64,000 nucleotides of DNA, from positions 20,605 through 84,604 of the forward strand of contig JAFDYF010000105.1 of assembly GCA_018267575.1 (NCBI GenBank), given 5' to 3'. A program made the position numbers and the translations under genes. Origin of the DNA: Bacteroidota bacterium. GTDB lineage: Bacteria > Bacteroidota > Bacteroidia > Chitinophagales > Chitinophagaceae. Below the pieces are notes generated by a model that was given only the letters and a program-made list of their open reading frames with translations, was not told the origin of the DNA and did not search any database. This document shows, one piece after another, positions 25,513-33,742 of this stretch (position 1 is its first letter; each line of letters starts with the position of its first letter).

Positions 25513-28503
25513 TTAATAAAGTGAAAAGTTAACCCCGAATTTAAAAGCCCTTGCAGTTGGATAACCAATATAATCCATACCTAATGAAGGGATACCAGCA
25601 TTGTTATGGTCTTGGTTTACCTCAGCATCAAAGCCTGTATATTTTGTAAATTCAACCAGGTTGGTACCAGTTACAAAAATCCTTGCATTCTTAACTACAC
25701 CACCAATGCTTCCAAGATTATAGGCAAAAGTGACGTTCCCTATTTTTACAAAATTGCCGCTTTGCAAAAACCGGGTAGATGCAGAAACTGGGTTGGCGAG
25801 GCTTTCTTTTGTACCAATCAAAGTAGCAGATATGTTCTTACCATTAGCAATATTGCCCAAGTTGGTCACGCTCACTAAGGTATTGTTGAATATCTTGTTA
25901 CCAAATGCACCATGGGTGTTAATGGCCAAACTGAATTTTTTGTAATTCAGATCTGTATTTATGCCCAAAATAACATTTGGGTTGGGATCGCCAGAATAAT
26001 CGGATGCCTGGCTTTTGGTAATGGCAATACCATTTTGATCGAAACCAGTGAATTGCCTTAAATAGAATACATCGATGGGTTGCTTGTTCGCGATGGCTTC
26101 AGCATAAGCGGAAGAAACGCCTTGACCATTCACACCACCTGTTAGGTATAATGGTGAATTACCCAAAGCTGCATACACGAATTGGTTCTTTACATATTCT
26201 ACATTCACATTAAAGTTCCAAGTGAAATCCTTTTTATTTATGATAACAGTACCAACTGAAACCTCAAATCCTTTGTTGGTAATATATCCAGGCAGGTTTT
26301 GCCAGATAGTACCTCCAGCAGAAGGAACAGAAAGCGTACCAGGGAATAATGGGTTGGTGGTCTTTTTAGAGAACACATCCACATAACCAAAAATCCTATT
26401 TTGCAACAACCCGAAATCGATACCTCCATCGGTAGAAGCGAGGGTCTCCCATCTGAGGTTAGGGTTAGCAAAATTGATAGTAGAAGTAGAGCTTGATCCA
26501 CTGAAATAAGCCAACTGTTGGGAAGCACCGGCTCTCAAACCATCCTGACCACCTGATTGACCATAACCTACTCTCAGGCCCAATGTGGTGAACAGGTTGC
26601 TGTTTTTCATGAAATCTTCCTGCAATACATTCCACCTGAATCCGAATGAAGGGAAATAACCATATCGGTTATTTGTACCAAATTTGCTAGAACCATCTGC
26701 ACGGAGTGTACCAGTTAAGAAATATTTATCTTGGAAATTCAATTCGGCCCTGCCAAAATAAGAGCTCAAATCGGTTGCAGGAGGCACTTGGCTAGCTGTT
26801 ACCAGATTTTTCTGGTTCATGCCCTGCATATCGTTATAGTAGGGAATATTTGGATAAGACGGACCACCGGGTACATTCCAAGAAAAACCATAACCATAAG
26901 TAAGCTGATATTGTAAGTTTGAAGTTGTCCAATATTCATAACCACCCAATACTTTAAAATTCAAACCAATTCCTAATTTTTTCTCATACTGTAAAGTGTG
27001 GGTGATGGTTTGTGACCATATATTACCTCTAGCGGTTTCAGCAGCACCCTTTCCATCAGCATTGCCACCTGTAGCAGCAATCAGACCCTGAAGCTGAGCA
27101 TCTAAAGTAGCAACACCGTAGTTAAGACCATATAAGAAATTGTATGAGAACCCTGGTGCAATCCTAAAGTTTAAGCCAGCGTTACCAAGCAATTGGGTTA
27201 CATGTGCATAGTTATCACTATAAGCTGATAATGCCAATGGGTTGATTTGACCAGAAGGGTTTTTTTGATTAAAAGTACCATCACTATTATAGTAAGAAAG
27301 TGTGGGGTTCCAGTTCATCGCTGCACTGATCAGGTTACCAGTGCTACCTGCATCGGTACTGATTGGCGCTTGTTGCATCGTATAATGAGAAGCAATTACA
27401 TTAAAGTTGATCTTTAATCTTTTGTTGATAAAGCTATGCTCACCACTGAAATTCGCATTATACTGCTGCAATCCACTTTTAAGGATTATCCCTTGATTGT
27501 TACTGGCGGCAAATGATGCACGATATTTTCCATTCTCACCACCACCTGTCAATGCCAATGAATAAATAGTACTTGGCTTATTTTGAAGAATCGCATTGAA
27601 TGTGTTGATACTTTGACCAGAGTCTGATTTAAAACCATATACTCCCAATTCAGACCTGTATTGGCTTGCTGAAAGAATATCAGGCTTCTTCATCAATCCA
27701 CCAAACACGCCAACAGTAACGCCAGCATCGAGGGTCATTTTACCGTTACCTTTATTGGTGGTAATCAATACTACTCCGTTTTCACCCCTAGCTCCATAAA
27801 TGGCGGCTGAGGAAGCATCTTTAAGGATATCAATCCTTTCAATGTCCCCTGGATTTAAGAATAGTAATGGGTTATTGCCTGGAACAGTTCCTACACCAGC
27901 CAAAAAAGATGGCGGGATAGGAGAGGTTGCATCCAAAGGAACCCCATCAATTACATACAATGGGTTGTTACCACTAACAATGGAGTTGTTACCCCTGATC
28001 TTTGTAATAGTGGTACCACCTGGCTGACCGCTATTATCGGCAATCTGCAAACCTGCTACTTTACCAATAAGCAATTCCTCGGCAGATACCACCCCTTTGT
28101 TAAAGTCCTTTGCTTTCACTGAAGCCACAGAACCTGTAACGTCTTTTCTTTGCGCCGTTCCGTAACCAATGACCACAACATCGTTCAATGTGGAAGTAGA
28201 AGGCACCAATGAAACATCGAAGCTTTCTTTGCCTCCGATGCTGATTTCTTGTTGGGCAAAGCCAACACTACTAATAACTAAAGTTTTTGCAGTGGCAGGC
28301 ACGTTTAATTTAAACATACCGGCTGCATCCGTAGAAGTCCCCGTTCTAACACCCCTAACGGTAACAGTGGCTCCCTGAAGCGGGTTGCCCTTGTCGTCAG
28401 AAATTTTACCGGAGATTGTCTTTGTTTGTGAAAACGCAATTTGTGTGAAGAGTACACAAAGCATGAGAACAGAACATTGCCGAAGCAATCGTTTGATGGT
28501 CAT
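25513..28503 (-). CDS. SusC/RagA family TonB-linked outer-membrane protein
   Basis: This 996-residue protein has a signal peptide ending near AFSQT, a carboxypeptidase-regulatory-like domain (ISGKISDDKGNPLQGATVTV, ~25-110), and a plug that opens after DVVVIGYGTAQRKDVTGSV. Next comes the conserved IYGARGENGVVLITTNKG and a long barrel ending FKFGVNFSLY. It imports oligosaccharides using TonB energy with its SusD. The start MTIKRLL at 28503 is preferred to the upstream in-frame ATG at 28521. The predicted -7 box TAAATTTG is at 28552-28559 and a LacI-type palindrome is at 28716. Confidence 0.96.
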   Translation of the reverse strand: MTIKRLLRQCSVLMLCVLFTQIAFSQTKTISGKISDDKGNPLQGATVTVRGVRTGTSTDAAGMFKLNVPATAKTLVISSVGFAQQEISIGGKESFDVSLVPSTSTLNDVVVIGYGTAQRKDVTGSVASVKAKDFNKGVVSAEELLIGKVAGLQIADNSGQPGGTTITKIRGNNSIVSGNNPLYVIDGVPLDATSPIPPSFLAGVGTVPGNNPLLFLNPGDIERIDILKDASSAAIYGARGENGVVLITTNKGNGKMTLDAGVTVGVFGGLMKKPDILSASQYRSELGVYGFKSDSGQSINTFNAILQNKPSTIYSLALTGGGENGKYRASFAASNNQGIILKSGLQQYNANFSGEHSFINKRLKINFNVIASHYTMQQAPISTDAGSTGNLISAAMNWNPTLSYYNSDGTFNQKNPSGQINPLALSAYSDNYAHVTQLLGNAGLNFRIAPGFSYNFLYGLNYGVATLDAQLQGLIAATGGNADGKGAAETARGNIWSQTITHTLQYEKKLGIGLNFKVLGGYEYWTTSNLQYQLTYGYGFSWNVPGGPSYPNIPYYNDMQGMNQKNLVTASQVPPATDLSSYFGRAELNFQDKYFLTGTLRADGSSKFGTNNRYGYFPSFGFRWNVLQEDFMKNSNLFTTLGLRVGYGQSGGQDGLRAGASQQLAYFSGSSSTSTINFANPNLRWETLASTDGGIDFGLLQNRIFGYVDVFSKKTTNPLFPGTLSVPSAGGTIWQNLPGYITNKGFEVSVGTVIINKKDFTWNFNVNVEYVKNQFVYAALGNSPLYLTGGVNGQGVSSAYAEAIANKQPIDVFYLRQFTGFDQNGIAITKSQASDYSGDPNPNVILGINTDLNYKKFSLAINTHGAFGNKIFNNTLVSVTNLGNIANGKNISATLIGTKESLANPVSASTRFLQSGNFVKIGNVTFAYNLGSIGGVVKNARIFVTGTNLVEFTKYTGFDAEVNQDHNNAGIPSLGMDYIGYPTARAFKFGVNFSLY

Positions 28504-28551
28504 AATCAATGGTTTAAGCAATTAATAATCAATAGTTATAAAATCAAAACC

Positions 28552-28559
28552 CAAATTTA
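28552..28559 (-). promoter_or_regulatory. Predicted -7 box of the first susC
   Basis: The minus strand reads TAAATTTG, an exact match to TAnnTTTG, about 48 bases before the susC start. A well-spaced -33 element is not obvious. Confidence 0.45.
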
Positions 28560-28715
28560 ACAAAAATTTTTATATGCTTGGACTCTATCAGACAAGGCAT
28601 TGAAGCGAAATGCTGCATAGAGTTAACTTTTATTTAAATCTTTTCATACTTTTTTTCAGGGGCATAAAAGTAAATTTTAACATACTATTTATTGGCCAGA
28701 AACCTCCTTTTTTTA

Positions 28716-28729
28716 CGCAAACGTTTGCG
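28716..28729. promoter_or_regulatory. LacI-family operator upstream of susC
   Basis: CGCAAACGTTTGCG is a perfect 14-base palindrome of the classical LacI/PurR operator type with the central CG. It lies in the 242-base gap between the susC start (28503) and the trehalase stop (28746). The LacI-family gene at 32623 is the natural candidate to bind it. Confidence 0.72.
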
Positions 28730-28745
28730 CACCCTATATTCACCT

Positions 28746-30248
28746 TCACAGAAACTGTTTCAATTTGAGATATACCCCATTCGTCCACCCAAAACCATCC
28801 TGATTGGGATACTCGCCACCGCCCGCCGCAAAACCCGTTTCCACCACATTATACTTCTCTGTTAGCTTTCCGCTTTTTTTAAAAATGGATTCCACCGATT
28901 GGATCCATCTCTCCTTGATTTCATTTGCCAATCTTGCAAAACCATAATTCATCAATCCTTTGAACCCTATCCATTGCAATGGTGCCCAACCGTTCGGGGC
29001 ATCCCATTGTTGTCCATTTTCGCACCGTGTGGTAACCAACCCGCCAGTCTTCAGGAATTCATTTTCTATTTTTTGGGCAACCAGCGCCGCCCTTTCATCG
29101 GTTGCCAGGTTCAGGAACAAAGGGAACAACATGGCCAAACTTGCTTTTCCGGTGCTCCGCCCTTTTACAAAATCATAGTCTGCATAGTAGGCACCCTGTC
29201 CGTCCCATAAATATTTTTGTATGGCTTCCTTTCTTTTATTTGAAAGAACTTGATATTTTTTTGCGTCCTCTTTTTTACCAGCAATTGAAAATGCATTTTC
29301 AATTGTTTTTTCCAAATGGTACAAAAGACAGTTCAAATCAATGGGAACAATCTCCGTCGTATAAATCGAACCCATATCCTTTTCATCCCTGAACCAACGG
29401 CTACTGAAATCCCAGCCTGATTCTGCCGCCGCACGGATATGGCGATACAACTCTTTATCTTTTGCCTTTGATTCCTTTGCCGTGAGAAGATCGTCCAAAT
29501 AAGATTCTTCCCTTGGCTCATTTTTATTATCCCAATATCGGTTCAACAATTCACCATCCTTCATCAACACGACATGTTTTTCTGCCAACCCATTTTGATT
29601 CAATTTTTCCTGCCCACCCATCCAGAACCCATATTCCTTTTCCAATTGTGATAAATAATCCACCAACACTTTCTCTCCTTTTTCCTCACTCAACAGTTCC
29701 ACCATCAACGAAAAAAAGGGTGGTTGCGAACGGCTTAAAAAATAAGAGCGGTTGCCATTGGGAATAAACCCAAACTCATTGATCAGGTAAGCAAAATTGT
29801 TGACCATGTTTTCGATCAGGTCCGTCCTTTTGGAAACCTGAAGACCCAGCATGGTAAAATAGCTGTCCCAATAATAAATTTCCCTGAACCTGCCTCCGGG
29901 CACTACAAATGGGTAGGGCAAATCAATCAAAGAGCTTCCGTTGTTTTCAGTTCGCCTTGTAAGCATGTCCCAGAGCAATTGGATATGGGTTTCCAACGTC
30001 TCGGAACGGTCGCTCACAAAATCCGTTGCCGTATTTTTAGGGAAATCAAAATATCTTTTGCAAAATTCAAAGAGCTTAAAATCCTTTTTATCCTTTTCAA
30101 CTCTGTATTGTTCCAAAATTTCCGTGGGGGAAATCTTTGGGGCACAATCAGTAAAAAATTTCTGGTCCTCAAATACTTTTTGCGATTGTACGTCTACAAA
30201 AAGTTCATCCAAATCCTCCATGTAAAACAACTGCACTTTTTTGTTCAT
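28746..30248 (-). CDS. Alpha,alpha-trehalase (GH37), cytoplasmic type
   Basis: This 500-residue glycosidase hydrolyses trehalose to two glucoses. Both trehalase signatures are present: PGGRFREIYYWDSYFTMLGL near residue 113 and QWDAPNGWAPLQW near 412, and ESGWDFSSRW contains the family's acid residue. There is no signal peptide (MNKKVQLFYMEDLDEL), so it acts in the cytoplasm. It lies 15 bases downstream of the MFS transporter, so uptake and hydrolysis are probably expressed together. Confidence 0.94.
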   Translation of the reverse strand: MNKKVQLFYMEDLDELFVDVQSQKVFEDQKFFTDCAPKISPTEILEQYRVEKDKKDFKLFEFCKRYFDFPKNTATDFVSDRSETLETHIQLLWDMLTRRTENNGSSLIDLPYPFVVPGGRFREIYYWDSYFTMLGLQVSKRTDLIENMVNNFAYLINEFGFIPNGNRSYFLSRSQPPFFSLMVELLSEEKGEKVLVDYLSQLEKEYGFWMGGQEKLNQNGLAEKHVVLMKDGELLNRYWDNKNEPREESYLDDLLTAKESKAKDKELYRHIRAAAESGWDFSSRWFRDEKDMGSIYTTEIVPIDLNCLLYHLEKTIENAFSIAGKKEDAKKYQVLSNKRKEAIQKYLWDGQGAYYADYDFVKGRSTGKASLAMLFPLFLNLATDERAALVAQKIENEFLKTGGLVTTRCENGQQWDAPNGWAPLQWIGFKGLMNYGFARLANEIKERWIQSVESIFKKSGKLTEKYNVVETGFAAGGGEYPNQDGFGWTNGVYLKLKQFL

Positions 30249-30263
30249 GGCTTCCCCTTATCT

Positions 30264-31523
30264 TTATACAACAGCTTGATTTGGCACAACCCTCAATACC
30301 GTTGTTTTGCTTTTTATTTTATTGAACATGAACAGCGATATAGCCAATATACTAATGGGCACCAACGAAAAATAAAATGCATTCACACCACCCACTTCCT
30401 TAAACAAATAACCGGTGATCACTGAACCCAAGGTTCCACCCAATGCCGAAAAAACAACAATCAACCCGCTCATGGCCCCATGTCTTGCTTTTGGCAATGT
30501 AGCCAACACCAAGGAATTGATCGCAGGGTAAATAGGTGATAAAAATATCCCGATGATGGGGAAAATAAATGCTACTAAAGGCACATCCTTCACTGAGGTA
30601 ATTGATGCTGGCACTACCGTATGTTTGGTGAGATATAATGATAGTAGTAGCACAAAGGTTGCACCAACCAGACAACCTATCAGCACATATAGCCAATTGA
30701 GTTTGCGCAATAACACACCAGCCAGAAACCTGCCAATGGCCATGGAGGCGGGCAGGATACTCGTCCAAATAATCGCCAAGCTTTCGGCGATATGCAATAC
30801 TTTTTTATTGAAGGTGGGCAACCAGTTCATGGTACTTTGCTCTATCAGCACATAAAAAAAAGCACAAATCACAAATGAGATAACCAGGGGCATCAAAATA
30901 AGCTTGAGCATATCAGCCAGGTCCTGCCCAGAAGATTTTGTTGCATCCATTTTGATGGCAGATTCGTCCAAAGGTGCAGACAGTAAAATCAAAAATGCAA
31001 TCACTGCCAATGCTGCTATCACATAATAGGCATTGAACCAATTGCCCGATTCAGGGTCTTTGGAAAAATAAGCAAACAAAAAATAACCGCTCAATATACC
31101 CACCATAAAAAAGCTCTCAATAAAATTCATCATGCTCAGGTGCTCCTTTTCAGAATGGGTTACAATACCAATGGTGCCAAAAACAGAAACCTTGATCAAG
31201 CCAAATGCAAAACCAGCAATGGCACATAATATCTTAATAGCAATGAACAGTTTTACAGAAGGCACAATGGCGCAGGCAATGGCAACCGATGCAAGACCAA
31301 TGAGCATTGATTTTTTGTAGCCAATCTTTGATATAAAGGCGCCCACCAAAAATGAGGCCACACCAATGCTTATATCTTTAAAAGGATCTAAATAAGAAGC
31401 TGCTGGCTCTGATACTTTAAAATAGGATTGAACGAGGAGAATGACGGTACCAACACTATTCAACAGAATAGCAAAGAGAAAGTAGTTTACAAAAATTGAA
31501 ATTTTGATTCTCAGCGTTGGCAT
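30264..31523 (-). CDS. MFS sugar transporter
   Basis: This 419-residue protein has about twelve hydrophobic segments. The first reads FVNYFLFAILLNSVGTVILL; the loop FISKIGYKKSMLIGL matches the MFS loop 2-3 motif. It resembles the FHS/fucose-permease type more than the drug exporters. The start MPTLRIK at 31523 is ATG; an in-frame TTG lies at 31532. The downstream trehalase suggests that it imports trehalose or another disaccharide; that substrate is inference from context. The AraC gene is divergent with 171 bases between. Confidence 0.9.
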   Translation of the reverse strand: MPTLRIKISIFVNYFLFAILLNSVGTVILLVQSYFKVSEPAASYLDPFKDISIGVASFLVGAFISKIGYKKSMLIGLASVAIACAIVPSVKLFIAIKILCAIAGFAFGLIKVSVFGTIGIVTHSEKEHLSMMNFIESFFMVGILSGYFLFAYFSKDPESGNWFNAYYVIAALAVIAFLILLSAPLDESAIKMDATKSSGQDLADMLKLILMPLVISFVICAFFYVLIEQSTMNWLPTFNKKVLHIAESLAIIWTSILPASMAIGRFLAGVLLRKLNWLYVLIGCLVGATFVLLLSLYLTKHTVVPASITSVKDVPLVAFIFPIIGIFLSPIYPAINSLVLATLPKARHGAMSGLIVVFSALGGTLGSVITGYLFKEVGGVNAFYFSLVPISILAISLFMFNKIKSKTTVLRVVPNQAVV

Positions 31524-31694
31524 CACAAGCAATTAATCGTTATACATCTCATACAAGCATAGCATAGCCATGCTCTCAATCAATGCGGCGTAAAGTTGAC
31601 TTATAAAAATCAATTAAAATTCATCTGCATTTTCCATTTCTTCATCTGTATTAAGATTATATACCTTAATTTTAAGTTTAAGAGATTAATATCA

Positions 31695-32558
31695 ATGAAA
31701 ATTGAATACGAAATCATCCATCCCGATGAGGGGAGTTCTTTCAAGCTATTACATACCAACACGGATGCCGAACAGTATGCGTGGCAATACCATTACCATC
31801 CCGAATTTGAGATTGCCTGTGTGCCGAGGGGCAGCGGCAGCAGGCATATCGGCAACCATTTCAGCCATTATACGGATGGCAACCTTGTTTTTTTGGGGCC
31901 CAACCTACCACATGCGGGTTTTGGGCTGAACTCGCATGGGCCCCATGAAGAAATAGTGGTACAGGTGAAGGGGGAAGTGTTGATGCAATCAGTTGAAAAC
32001 AGACCCGAAATGCATGCAATCCAAAAACTACTTGAAAAAACAAAACATGGCATTTATTTTACCGGGAAAACAAAAGAACTGATTACCAAAAGGCTTCAAA
32101 AGTTTTTAATGATGCCCGCTTTTGAACGGTATTTGGAACTCATATCCATTTTGCAAACCATGGCCCTGTCGAAGGAAATGGTACTCATTAACCCTGAGAC
32201 CGACCTGGCACAGCTCATCAGCAAGAACAATATTCGCCTCCAGCATATTTTTACTTATGTGGAACAGCACTACAATCATGAAGTGAACATCAAACAAGTG
32301 GCTTCGGCTGCCAACCTATCTGTTCCTTCATTCTGTAATTATTTCAAAAAAATTATGGGTACCACTTTTACTGATTTTGTGAACCAATACCGGATCCAAC
32401 GTGCCTGTATGTTATTACAGCAGGAGAAATCGGTATCCGAAACCAGTTTTGAATGTGGGTTCAACAATGTGGTTTATTTTAATAAGGTCTTTAAATCCAT
32501 TATTAAAAAAACACCTTCTGAATTCAAAAAAGAAAAAGCAATCCTTTCTTATTTATGA
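31695..32558 (+). CDS. AraC-family transcriptional regulator
   Basis: This 287-residue protein has an N-terminal cupin (HYHPEFEIACVPRGSG, FLGPNLPH) and a C-terminal pair of HTH motifs: VNIKQVASAANLSVPSFCNY and SVSETSFECGFNNVVYFNKV followed by FKSIIKKTPSEFKK. It binds a small ligand, probably a sugar. ATG at 31695 is preferred because upstream in-frame residues are AT-rich spacer. It is divergent to the MFS-trehalase pair and is the likely regulator of that pair; it is followed after 64 bases by the LacI gene. Confidence 0.93.
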   Translation: MKIEYEIIHPDEGSSFKLLHTNTDAEQYAWQYHYHPEFEIACVPRGSGSRHIGNHFSHYTDGNLVFLGPNLPHAGFGLNSHGPHEEIVVQVKGEVLMQSVENRPEMHAIQKLLEKTKHGIYFTGKTKELITKRLQKFLMMPAFERYLELISILQTMALSKEMVLINPETDLAQLISKNNIRLQHIFTYVEQHYNHEVNIKQVASAANLSVPSFCNYFKKIMGTTFTDFVNQYRIQRACMLLQQEKSVSETSFECGFNNVVYFNKVFKSIIKKTPSEFKKEKAILSYL

Positions 32559-32622
32559 TAGATTGCACCTAACTTTAGAAACATTTATTTTTTAGTTACT
32601 GCCAGTAGATACGAAGCGCTAT

Positions 32623-33618
32623 ATGAAAGAAGTGACCACCCTTAAAAAAATTTCTGAAATCCTCAACCTGAGCATATCGACCATTTCAAGGGCACTGAAG
32701 GACCATCCAGAAATTTCTGAGACCACAAAGGAAAGGGTGCGTCAACTGGCCACCAAAATGGAATATGTGCCGGATGCCAATGCTATCCAACTCCGGACCA
32801 ACAACAGTAAAATATTTGGTCTGTTGGTGCCTTCCGTATCGTATTATTTTTATGATTCCTTTATCGCGGCCGTTGAGGAAGAATGCACCAAGAACGGTTA
32901 TTCGCTATTGATCCTACAATCCGGCGACGACCCGACCACTGAAATCAACCACCTGAAATTATGCAGGCAGAATAGGATCACTGGTCTTTTTGTTTGTATT
33001 ACGCCCCATACAAAAGATGTAAACCCCTTTTTGAAATTAAATGAATCGGGCACCCCGGTTATCTTTTTTGACAAAGTGCCTTCCTATGAAGCCTGTAATA
33101 AAGTGTGTACGGCAGATGTGGATGCAGCCAGGATTTCGGCAAATGCTATCCTGAGCAAAAAAAAGAAAAAAGTGTTGGCTCTTTTTGGAAACAACCATTT
33201 ATCCATAACAAAAAAGCGGTTGGCTGCTTTTACGGAAGCTTTCGAGAAATCGAAATCGAAGCCAAAGTTGGTGATATGCCATGCCTTGGACGCCGATGAA
33301 GCTAGAAATATAACCCACGAAAATCTTTCATTGAAAAATAGGCCCGATACGATTTTTTGCATGAGCGACGAAATCCTATCCGGATCTATGAAGGCAATTC
33401 AGCAATCGGGACTAAAAGTTCCAGAGGAGGTTTCAGTGATCGCCATCAGTAATGGTTTTATCCCCAAATTATATTACCCCGAAGTTACCTATGCTGAAAC
33501 CAGTGGCTATAAATTAGGCAAGCTGGCTTTTACCAGAATGATGGCCTGCCTCTCCGGTAGCACATTCATCCAAATGCTTTCTGTGGAATCTGTTTTGGTG
33601 GAAGGGGGATCTTTATAA
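32623..33618 (+). CDS. LacI-family transcriptional regulator
   Basis: This 331-residue protein has the N-terminal HTH (TLKKISEILNLSISTISRAL) with the hinge (IQLRTNNSKIFGLLVPSV) and a periplasmic-binding-like effector domain. Typical blocks are FFDKVPSYEACNKVCTADVD, DTIFCMSDEILSGSMKAIQQ and YAETSGYKLGKLAF. It is expected to repress or activate carbohydrate genes on binding a sugar. The palindrome at 28716 upstream of the first susC fits this family. It is convergent with the amylase gene. Confidence 0.93.
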   Translation: MKEVTTLKKISEILNLSISTISRALKDHPEISETTKERVRQLATKMEYVPDANAIQLRTNNSKIFGLLVPSVSYYFYDSFIAAVEEECTKNGYSLLILQSGDDPTTEINHLKLCRQNRITGLFVCITPHTKDVNPFLKLNESGTPVIFFDKVPSYEACNKVCTADVDAARISANAILSKKKKKVLALFGNNHLSITKKRLAAFTEAFEKSKSKPKLVICHALDADEARNITHENLSLKNRPDTIFCMSDEILSGSMKAIQQSGLKVPEEVSVIAISNGFIPKLYYPEVTYAETSGYKLGKLAFTRMMACLSGSTFIQMLSVESVLVEGGSL

Positions 33619-33623
33619 AGCAA

Positions 33624-33650
33624 AACGCCAGACGCGGAACGCTAAACGCA
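33624..33650. repeat. ACGC-type dispersed repeat
   Basis: ACGC occurs three times at short intervals, ending AACGCTAAACGC. The GCTAAACGC core recurs at about 50852-50860 upstream of asd. Confidence 0.45.
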
Positions 33651-33704
33651 GTGGTTATTGATGGCTTTTATTCCCACTTAAATCTTATCGTTTGCCCAAA
33701 GCAG

Positions 33705-33736
33705 CCCTTCGTCAGACGGAACCGTGTGACGAAGGG
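33705..33736. repeat. REP-like palindrome, copy 3
   Basis: CCCTTCGTC and GACGAAGGG form the outer arms; ACGG and CCGT form the inner stem with an AA loop. It has the same plan as 502-532 and 552-576, again between two convergent genes. Confidence 0.75.
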
Positions 33737-33742
33737 AGAAAA

